This document shows positions 8,130-14,668 of a DNA stretch of 33,158 bases, piece after piece; the first letter of the stretch is position 1, and each line of letters opens with the position of its first letter. This DNA is from Pseudomonadota bacterium (GTDB lineage: Bacteria; Desulfobacterota; Desulfobulbia; Desulfobulbales; JAGXFP01), in contig JAHJIQ010000041.1 of NCBI GenBank assembly GCA_018823285.1, positions 1-33,158 on the forward strand, given 5' to 3'. The position numbers and the translations under genes are program-made. Under the pieces are notes generated by a model. It saw only the letters and a list, made by a program, of their open reading frames with translations. It was not told the origin of the DNA and made no database searches.

Positions 8130-8769
8130 CGAAATTCCCTTCTCTCCAGTCTGCCAAACGAAATGATGCCTCTTTATGTCCGCAAAAATCCCTGCAGCAT
8201 TGAGCATGCAAAGCGATTAGTTGAACACCGCTTGTGTGCTGATTAGTTAGCTCTCTCCGTTAGTAAGGGATCGCGCGGACCAGCCTTAATCCTTCGATAG
8301 TAGGATCTGCTCACACCAGAATGACCGGGAGCTGTTTGAGAGATAAATGCCGTTCTTGTCGAAGGGGGCAGCTTGGCTTTGATGTCTGGGGCAGTGAATA
8401 TGCACGCAGAGATGTCGTCCAAACCACCATTCAATATTTGACACGATTACCCAAGCAGGACATGAGGTGAGTGCAGGTGCCGTAAGGATCCCGCCGTAAC
8501 TCAAAGTTCCTCGCTGTCGCTTATTGCCGCGAGGAGTTTCAATTTCCAGTGATTTCCCCAACCCGTTGATTTGCTTCCCCGATGTATTTCAGTGATATCA
8601 AGATCTGGTAATTGAGCGAACTGGATCAGAAGGTGGGTCGTACTGGTGGGCCGGCTTAAAATAATACTGTTGCCCATTGCGAGAATCCAACGAAACTTTT
8701 GTGTCTGATGTCTATGTAACTTGCTGCTTTTCTAGGAAAAAATAAATTATGCGGCGCTTGTTTTTTTTG
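8130..8769. other. Gene-free region upstream of the ftsAZ-like operon
   Basis: About 640 bases. A 92-codon minus-strand frame (8286-8561) exists but has no ribosome binding site and covers a degenerate copy of the dispersed repeat near 8518-8543, so I do not call it a gene. The rest becomes AT-rich toward the promoter at 8770. It may be a decayed insertion site. Confidence 0.5.
8518..8543 (+). repeat. Degenerate copy of the 26-bp GCGGGGAG repeat core
   Basis: 26 bases matching the core at 19501-19526 in 21 of 26 positions (CGCT..., GCCGCG, GGAG, TTCAAT kept). It is the third member of the family seen in this window and the most diverged. Confidence 0.5.
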
Positions 8770-8798
8770 TTGCAATTCCCATTGCCAATCACTATTAT
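8770..8798 (+). promoter_or_regulatory. Sigma70 promoter of the mraZ-ftsA-ftsZ operon
   Basis: TTGCAA (8770-8775) and TATTAT (8793-8798) are separated by exactly 17 nt; the -10 matches 5 of 6 and the -35 4 of 6. Transcription would begin near 8805, inside the tandem repeat that starts at 8799, leaving a leader of about 60 nt before the TTG start at 8867. Confidence 0.65.
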
Positions 8799-8838
8799 GG
8801 GCTCATAGTGGTTTGAAAGGGTTTCATAGTGGATGAAA
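8799..8838 (+). promoter_or_regulatory. Tandem 20-bp repeat, candidate MraZ operator
   Basis: Two imperfect 20-bp units (8799-8818 and 8819-8838) both read GGG..TCATAGTGG..TGAAA. The 9-mer TCATAGTGG occurs at 8803 and 8824, exactly 21 bp apart, so on the same helix face. GG or GGG elements recur every ~10-11 bp, like known MraZ boxes (TGGG repeats with 10-bp period). Its place just after the -10 suits autorepression by the first gene product; binding is inferred. Confidence 0.55.
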
Positions 8839-8866
8839 TTCCTTAAGTTTCTGTGGAGGTTTTCTA

Positions 8867-9334
8867 TTGAGCAGTTGCTTATTCATCGGCACGCACAGCG
8901 CGGTTCTGGACGAGAAGTCCAGAATGGTGATGCCTGCTGGGTTCAGGAAGGACAATAGTCCGGAAATCCTTGACGGTGACTTTTATTTCACTCCCCACGA
9001 GAATGGTTTCATTATCGTCAGGCCCTCGGTGGTGTGGGAGAAATATCAGCAGACGATCATGAGTTCCGAGGATCTCAGCGGTTCCCAGAAACGGCAGTTT
9101 ATCCGATTGTTGTGTAATAACAGTGTGAAGGCCAAGCTGGACACCCAGTACAGAATAGTGCTCAACCAGACTCTTCGCCGATTCCTGCCCTTTGAAAACG
9201 ACGAGCCCCGGCAGAAAATGCTGGTTGTCGGTTCGGGCGAGGAGCTTGAATTGTGGCCGGCCGACAGGTATCGGGGCGAGACGGACTCCACCCAGGAACT
9301 TTCCCGGTTTATTAACGGTTTCGACGGACGGTAA
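8867..9334 (+). CDS. mraZ: MraZ-like transcriptional regulator (divergent)
   Basis: 155 residues, slightly longer than usual MraZ (~145-150). It has two SpoVT/AbrB-like halves. The first (6-28) has DEKSRMVMPAGFR; the second (~88-106) has DTQYRIVLNQTLRRF. The D-x3-R signature is kept in both, but the usual GR becomes SR and YR and the second proline is lost, so it is a diverged family member. MraZ is a DNA-binding repressor or activator of the division-cell wall cluster. The start is TTG at 8867, supported by TGGAGG at 8854-8859, seven nt upstream. The stop is three nt before ftsA. Normally mraW, ftsL, ftsI and mur genes follow mraZ; here they are absent, suggesting a dedicated regulator of this small operon. 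Confidence 0.8.
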   Translation: MSSCLFIGTHSAVLDEKSRMVMPAGFRKDNSPEILDGDFYFTPHENGFIIVRPSVVWEKYQQTIMSSEDLSGSQKRQFIRLLCNNSVKAKLDTQYRIVLNQTLRRFLPFENDEPRQKMLVVGSGEELELWPADRYRGETDSTQELSRFINGFDGR

Positions 9335-9337
9335 GCT

Positions 9338-10588
9338 ATGTTGACCAGACACATTATCATTACCTCGCTTGATATTGGCTCGACAAACACCACGGCAGTT
9401 ATTGCCGGGGTCGACGGGCATGGTCAGGTTGAGCTTCTGGGGCATGGTTGCTGTCCGACCGTAGGATATAGTGATGATACAATCACTGATGTCATGGAGT
9501 TGGGAGCGATGATCGGCAGGTGTGTCGGCGCGGCTGAAGAGATGGCTGAGATGAATTCCGGTTCCCTGGTGGCCTCGGTGGGTGGTGAGCATGTGAGAAT
9601 AATGCAGGGCAGGGGCGGGATCCCGCTGCATCAGGCCGGAGATGGTCACAAGGGGGTGCTGGTGAACCGGCAGGACCTGAAAAAGGCCCTGGAAAATGCC
9701 GGGACCATTCCTCTGCCTTCGGCACTGCAATCAATTCACGTCCTTCCCCTGGTGTATTATGTTGACGGCCAGAAGGTGAAGGATCCGGTTGGCTTGAGCG
9801 GCACCAGGATAGATGTTGATGTGATGATTGTCGCGGCAAAGCAATCATTCCTGCGGTCGGTGATGAAGGCGGCAGAGACTGGCGGATACAGAATCAGAAA
9901 GTTCTGTTACCGGCCGCTTGCAACTTCACGAGCGGTGTTGAGCGAAGATGAAATGGATCAGGGTGCCTGCATGTTTGATATTGGCGGCCGTCATACGGAT
10001 GTGGCGCTGTTCAAGGATGGAAGGCTGCTCTCAACCTCGACCCTGATGCTCGGCGGAGAGGATTTCACAGCTGATACCATCGTTCATCTGGAAGTGAATC
10101 GTGATGAGGCTGAAAATATTAAATTCAGATATGGGAATTGCGAAACAGAAAATTGTGACCAGGGTGAGTTTCAGATTGCCCGCCCAACTTCGGATGGATC
10201 GCTATGGAAATCTGTCCGCCGGAAGGATCTGGGTCGGGTGGTTATGCAGCCCAGGGCCGAAGAAATACTTGAGGAATCGATGTTCGCCTTGGGTCTGGGG
10301 AGCGCAGCGAATATCATGCCGGTTTGTGGTGTGTTGACCGGTGGAGGGTCAAAGCTTGCAGGGCTCAGAGGGCTTGCGATCAAGATGCTCCCGTTCCCGG
10401 TGATTGCCGATGAACTCATCGGGGTGGACACCCTTGAAGGGACTGCTCCGGGAGCCGAACATGCAACGGCCCTGGGGCTCGCGCTTTTTGATATGGAGCA
10501 GAGGCTGAACCGTCGGGAAGAGGTTAAGGATAATCCTGTGTCGAGAATGTTCAACAGGGTCTTGAAGAAGATCCATACGGTGATGTGA
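9338..10588 (+). CDS. ftsA: FtsA-like actin-family membrane tether
   Basis: 416 residues, the normal FtsA length. The actin-fold ATP site is visible: phosphate-1 motif LDIGSTNTTAVIA near residue 10, an SHS2/1C subdomain (LVASVGGEHVRIMQGRG, ~80-100), phosphate-2 CMFDIGGRHTDVALF (~215), GGEDFT, and the adenosine motif VLTGGGSKLAGL (~330). The C-terminal helix NPVSRMFNRVLKKIHTVM is basic and amphipathic, like the membrane-targeting tail of FtsA. FtsA links FtsZ filaments to the inner membrane. The stop codon TGA overlaps the ftsZ ATG (TGATG), implying coupled translation. A cysteine-rich insertion (YGNCETENCDQG) sits near residue 265. It is probably a paralogue, because the expected ftsQ and mur neighbours are missing. 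Confidence 0.85.
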   Translation: MLTRHIIITSLDIGSTNTTAVIAGVDGHGQVELLGHGCCPTVGYSDDTITDVMELGAMIGRCVGAAEEMAEMNSGSLVASVGGEHVRIMQGRGGIPLHQAGDGHKGVLVNRQDLKKALENAGTIPLPSALQSIHVLPLVYYVDGQKVKDPVGLSGTRIDVDVMIVAAKQSFLRSVMKAAETGGYRIRKFCYRPLATSRAVLSEDEMDQGACMFDIGGRHTDVALFKDGRLLSTSTLMLGGEDFTADTIVHLEVNRDEAENIKFRYGNCETENCDQGEFQIARPTSDGSLWKSVRRKDLGRVVMQPRAEEILEESMFALGLGSAANIMPVCGVLTGGGSKLAGLRGLAIKMLPFPVIADELIGVDTLEGTAPGAEHATALGLALFDMEQRLNRREEVKDNPVSRMFNRVLKKIHTVM

Positions 10589-12237
10589 TGTTTACAGAAA
10601 TCGACAGTGTTGAAGAGAGAGTTGAGCAGGTAGTGATGCCGGCAAGACCTGAATCGTTGTTTTCGGTATCGGAAAATGAGGCGAGAATCAGGATTGTTGC
10701 CATGGGAATAGGCGGCATGGGCCAGAATGCCATGGAGAATCTGGCCGTGGAAAGTGTCGAGGGGCTGGAAATCTATTCAGTGAACACGGATATGCAGGCT
10801 TTGAGCAAGTGCCGGGGCAGCCAGGCCGTCCAGATCGGGAAAAAAAGAACCTGTGGCAGGGGAGCGGGAGGGGACAGTGAGATCGGTCGATTGTCGGCAG
10901 AGGATGATGTTGAGTCCCTGAAGAATATCCTGAGTGGTGCTGAACTTGTCTTTATTGCGGCCGGAATGGGTGGTGGAACCGGCACCGGAGCGGCGCCGGT
11001 GATCGGCAGAATCTGCCGGGAAATGGGAATAATGACCATTGCTGTCGTAACAACCCCGATGAATTATGAGGGGGTGCGAAGAATGGAGAAGGCCAGATCG
11101 GGACTTGCAGCCATCCGCAGAACGGTCGATTCTTTAATGGTGATAGAAAATGAAAAGCTGGCGTTGGTAATGAATAATGAGGATATCTCGATTATCAATG
11201 CCTTCAAAAAGGCGGATGGTGTTCTGGTCGATGGGATAAAGTCGGTTTCCAGAATGATCAACCTCCATGGGTATATAAATCTCGATCTTGCAGACCTGAT
11301 CAATGTGGTCAGAAGGCCGGGGACAGAAATCTGTGGGGATATCCTGATCGGTGTCGGTGAGGCCCGAGGTGAAGACCGGGCCAGTCGGGCAGCCATGAAC
11401 GCACTTGATAATCCGCTCCTTGCCAAATCGGACATCGATGGGTCGGTAAACCTTCTGGTCAATGTTGCGGGCAGTGAAAATATGGGGCTGCAGGAGGCTT
11501 TGGCGGCTGTAAAAATAATTGAGGAAAAAGCCGGCAACAATGATCGTGAAATATTCATGGGGGTCGTTGCCGACAATTCACTTGGCGACAGTCTGTGTGT
11601 GACGGTTATCGCCAACGGATTAGGTGACTTGAAAGAAAAAGTAAAGATGCCGGTGCAGATCAGCACAAAAGTTACAAAATCTGAAGTGAAACCTGTTCTG
11701 CAACAAAATGCGGGATCTTTCGGAAGAGCTGCTGACAGAAAACCCTTTCAGGAAATATCGCGGGATCAACGAAAGAGAGATGTTCCGGCATTTGATCGGA
11801 ATGTTGTGGAGAGTTCTATAAGTCATCACCGGGCAATCACTTCGGCGGATGATATGTTAGCTCAAAAGGAAGATGCTGAAGGGGGCTTCGCATTCATCAA
11901 GAATGACTTGAGGGAGCGTCCTGGTCATAAGTTCGGCCATGAGGACAGTGATTTTTCAGATCAGAAACCGGTGACCCGTGAGCAGTATAAAGGATATGAA
12001 AAAAAGGACCTTTTCAATGGTGAAGATGAATACGGCATGTCACCTCTGATTATCAAGGATGTGTGGAGAACTCCCGCCGGTTTGCGGCGGGAGTTATGCT
12101 GCCCCGCTCCGGAAGAAACAAAAATTGTAGAGTTTGGCAAGCGGGAAAAAGAAAACTGGCGGAGCAGGGTTCTGAAAGAAAATGATGACCGGCAGGTCTC
12201 CCTGCTTGACCAGAGGTTCCAGGCTGCCTGCTCCTGA
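10588..12237 (+). CDS. ftsZ: FtsZ-like tubulin-family GTPase with long C-terminal tail
   Basis: 549 residues (GTG at 10585 is an alternative start), well above the usual 350-420. The GTPase core (~35-350) keeps the tubulin signature GGGTGTG (~129-135), NTD in T2, and the synergy loop NLDLAD (~231-236) with the catalytic acidic residues, so GTP hydrolysis should be possible. It deviates in T1 (GIGGMGQNA rather than GGGGNA) and T3 (GRGAGGDSEIG). After the core comes a ~200-residue polar tail. A DVPAF segment like the FtsA/ZipA-binding C-terminal peptide (D-I/V-P-A-F) lies internally at ~398-402 rather than at the end. It should form filaments tethered by the adjacent FtsA. Whether it makes the division ring or another structure is not visible. 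Confidence 0.88.
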   Translation: MFTEIDSVEERVEQVVMPARPESLFSVSENEARIRIVAMGIGGMGQNAMENLAVESVEGLEIYSVNTDMQALSKCRGSQAVQIGKKRTCGRGAGGDSEIGRLSAEDDVESLKNILSGAELVFIAAGMGGGTGTGAAPVIGRICREMGIMTIAVVTTPMNYEGVRRMEKARSGLAAIRRTVDSLMVIENEKLALVMNNEDISIINAFKKADGVLVDGIKSVSRMINLHGYINLDLADLINVVRRPGTEICGDILIGVGEARGEDRASRAAMNALDNPLLAKSDIDGSVNLLVNVAGSENMGLQEALAAVKIIEEKAGNNDREIFMGVVADNSLGDSLCVTVIANGLGDLKEKVKMPVQISTKVTKSEVKPVLQQNAGSFGRAADRKPFQEISRDQRKRDVPAFDRNVVESSISHHRAITSADDMLAQKEDAEGGFAFIKNDLRERPGHKFGHEDSDFSDQKPVTREQYKGYEKKDLFNGEDEYGMSPLIIKDVWRTPAGLRRELCCPAPEETKIVEFGKREKENWRSRVLKENDDRQVSLLDQRFQAACS

Positions 12238-12250
12238 TACAAGTCTCCTT

Positions 12251-12295
12251 CCTGGCTGCGGGTCATTCTCCCGATAGCACCGGCCCGCAGCCAGG
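12251..12295 (+). terminator. Long hairpin after ftsZ
   Basis: A perfect 12-bp inverted repeat CCTGGCTGCGGG/CCCGCAGCCAGG encloses a 21-nt loop, starting 13 bases after the ftsZ stop. There is no T-run, so it may be a partial terminator or mRNA-stabilising hairpin rather than a full intrinsic terminator. Confidence 0.5.
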
Positions 12296-12339
12296 CCTTA
12301 CCCCCCACAGATCTTTCAGGCCAAAAATCGGCCGGGATA

Positions 12340-12930
12340 ATGAATAGAAAATACTCCGGAAAACATGTTGTCAGGGAATCAGAAAACGGGTTGATCATCA
12401 ACCGAAAGTGGTTTGATCTGAAGGCCGTCTCCGTCGCTATTGCCGGCGGCTGTTATGCGTATATCTCGATCAGACTCCTTTTTTCATTCAGTGTAATGAA
12501 TGAAAACACCTTTGTGTTGATTACCGTCTATGTGATTTCTGCGTCTCTGCTTGCCTATATGTTGGTCGGGTCATGGCTGAACAGCAGCAGAATCCGGCTT
12601 GATCATGAGTTGCTGGAAATCGAACAATGGCCGATACCTTTTCCAGGAACCAGCAAGATCCCCGCAACTGAAATTTCTTATCTCTATGTCAGAAACAACA
12701 TGGGCGTACCGAGCATGCGAAAAAAGGTGGGTTATTCGATCCATGCCCTTACTCATGGTGGAAGGGACATGGTCATTATAGCCGGTATGGATTCGCCGCG
12801 ACAGGCATCGAGAATTAAAAGCGCTATCGCAAAATTTTTGAAACTTGTCGATATTCCTTCACCGATATGTGAACATGCAAAGCAAAAGGCATTCCCGGGA
12901 ACACATCGCGAAGAGTGTCAATCCGTTTAA
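12340..12930 (+). CDS. Membrane protein with two helices and a PH-like cytosolic domain
   Basis: 196 residues. Two membrane helices (about 28-50 and 57-79) are followed by a soluble beta-rich part (83-~175) that begins IRLDHELLEIEQWPIPFPGTSKIPATEISYLYVR and ends in a helix (SPRQASRIKSAIAKFLKL). This hairpin-plus-PH-like arrangement resembles bacterial PH-domain membrane proteins, but I do not recognise the family. It lies 102 nt after ftsZ and 39 nt before the AmpG-like gene on the same strand. Because the ftsZ hairpin lacks a T-run, it might be in the same transcript; a role with the FtsA/FtsZ module is only a guess from position. The ribosome binding site is weak. Confidence 0.65.
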   Translation: MNRKYSGKHVVRESENGLIINRKWFDLKAVSVAIAGGCYAYISIRLLFSFSVMNENTFVLITVYVISASLLAYMLVGSWLNSSRIRLDHELLEIEQWPIPFPGTSKIPATEISYLYVRNNMGVPSMRKKVGYSIHALTHGGRDMVIIAGMDSPRQASRIKSAIAKFLKLVDIPSPICEHAKQKAFPGTHREECQSV

Positions 12931-12969
12931 TTTCATCAAGTCTTTCGTTATTAAGTAAATGGGGAATCA

Positions 12970-14283
12970 ATGCCTGGAGATGGGGGCGAGCGCAGAAGCC
13001 TGATACGGACAGTATTCAGCAGAAGGATGTTGATCTGTGTTTTTAACGGCATTTCAGCAGGAATGCCGCTTTTTTTTGTTTATCATCTGATCCCTGCATG
13101 GTTGCGAAGTGAGCAGGTGGATTTAAAAACCATCGGTCTGTTTTCACTGGTTGGAATCCCGTATACCTGGAAGTTCATCTGGTCACCATTGATGGATCGT
13201 TTTGTTCCGCCCTTTCTGGGGAGAAGACGTGGCTGGATGCTGATCACCCAGATTGCCTTGCTCCTGACCATGACCACCATCGGCTTTGCTGATCCGCAAC
13301 AGAAAATCCTGTTCATCGCCATGCTCGCCTTCATCGTCGCATTTTTTTCAGCGAGCCAGGATATAGTTCTTGATGCTTATCGACGCGAACTTCTTCCCGA
13401 CAATGAACTCGGACTCGGGAATTCAATGTATGTCAATGGGTATCGGGCCGCTGTGTTTATTCCAGGCGGTCTTGGGCTGATTCTGGCTGATCATCTTTTA
13501 TGGGAACAGGTGTTCATGGTCATTGGTTCATTCATGGTCATCGGGATCATCAAAACCCTGCTTATAAAGGAAATAGCAGTATCTGTTTCACCTCCCCGGT
13601 CATTGTGTGAGGCGGTCGTCAAACCATTCAGTGAGTTTTTTGGCAGGGAAGGTGGCGCAGGTCAGGGGGTTTTGATTCTCGCATTTCTTTTTCTGTACAA
13701 GATCGGTGATAATATGGCGACGGCACTTTCAACACCGTTCTATCTCGACATGGGCTTTTCCATGACGGTCATCGGGACCATGGTCAAGCTGATAAACTTC
13801 TGGGCCATGATCATCGGTTCGTTTATAGGTGGCGTGGTCATCTATAAAACCGGGATTAACAGAAGTCTCTGGCTTTTCGGGGTGGTTCAGATGGTATCTA
13901 TTCTGGGGTTTGCGGTTCTATCTGAAAGCGGAGCCAATGTGACGATCCTTGGCTTTGTGATCGGTTTTGAATATCTGGGGGTCGGTCTCGGGACGGCCGC
14001 TCTGGTTGCTTTCATGTCAAGAACGACCAGCATGAATTTTACGGCGACTCAGTTTGCGCTGTTTTCGAGTCTTATTGCTTTGCCGCGAACATTTGCTAAC
14101 GCATCGACAGGCTTTCTGATTGAAGGTGTCGGAAAGGATGATGGAATCTATTACTCCCTGCTCGGGGCATGGGATGGGCTCGGCTATACAGGATTTTTTA
14201 TTTTTTGTACAATTTGTGCCGTCCCGGGAATGATATTACTCAAATGGGTGGCTCCATGGAATGAACAGCGGCAGGTGTATTGA
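12970..14283 (+). CDS. AmpG-like major facilitator permease
   Basis: 437 residues, almost wholly hydrophobic, with about 12 predicted membrane helices. The loop between helices two and three reads SPLMDRFVPPFLGRRRGWM (~72-90), the pattern of AmpG and related PAT1-type transporters. AmpG imports anhydromuropeptides (GlcNAc-anhMurNAc peptides) for cell wall recycling in symport with protons. Helix four region has ASQDIVLDAYRRELL, also family-typical. The upstream gap to the two-helix membrane protein is only 39 nt, so they may be co-transcribed. The family also contains acetyl-CoA and siderophore transporters, so substrate remains inferred. No ampD, nagZ or beta-lactamase gene is near. Confidence 0.75.
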   Translation: MPGDGGERRSLIRTVFSRRMLICVFNGISAGMPLFFVYHLIPAWLRSEQVDLKTIGLFSLVGIPYTWKFIWSPLMDRFVPPFLGRRRGWMLITQIALLLTMTTIGFADPQQKILFIAMLAFIVAFFSASQDIVLDAYRRELLPDNELGLGNSMYVNGYRAAVFIPGGLGLILADHLLWEQVFMVIGSFMVIGIIKTLLIKEIAVSVSPPRSLCEAVVKPFSEFFGREGGAGQGVLILAFLFLYKIGDNMATALSTPFYLDMGFSMTVIGTMVKLINFWAMIIGSFIGGVVIYKTGINRSLWLFGVVQMVSILGFAVLSESGANVTILGFVIGFEYLGVGLGTAALVAFMSRTTSMNFTATQFALFSSLIALPRTFANASTGFLIEGVGKDDGIYYSLLGAWDGLGYTGFFIFCTICAVPGMILLKWVAPWNEQRQVY

Positions 14284-14668
14284 TTGATGTATTTTGGAAA
14301 TATGCAGAATGAAATTATTGCAGTAGGTACTTCAACAATAGAAAAACAGTACTATTCAATGAAGTGAAGTTGATTTTGGATTGCCAAGAAGTATGATTTA
14401 AATAAATACAAATCATTACGGATAGTTATCTGCGAAATGGGAATTTGGCATTATCGGAGGAGAAGAATTGAATTCCTGGATTGACCTGTGAAATAAAATA
14501 TATATAAAATGGAAAAAACTTAATATTTATCGTAGGTTAGGCTTTACTTGCATGTGTAACACTGTTATGTTGATCCTATTATAATCTGTGATTGGTGTTT
14601 TTTTTAACATATGCAAATTGTTGATGACAGTATTTGATCGAATTAAAAAAATGTCCAGTGAGGGGAAC
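14284..14668. other. AT-rich intergenic region upstream of the OmpA-like gene
   Basis: About 385 bases, markedly AT-rich compared with the flanking genes. It contains the promoter at 14481-14510 and an untranslated leader of about 150 nt. An earlier in-frame GTG at 14588 would add 27 residues but would spoil the signal peptide. No small gene is supported. Confidence 0.5.
14481..14510 (+). promoter_or_regulatory. Sigma70-type promoter for the OmpA-like lipoprotein
   Basis: TTGACC (14481-14486) and TAAAAT (14505-14510) are 18 nt apart; an overlapping TATAAA at 14503 gives 16 nt spacing. The surrounding DNA is very AT-rich. Confidence 0.5.

Noticed and set aside
8286..8561. 92-codon minus-strand frame
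   Set aside because: No ribosome binding site, and it covers a degenerate repeat copy; composition is not gene-like.
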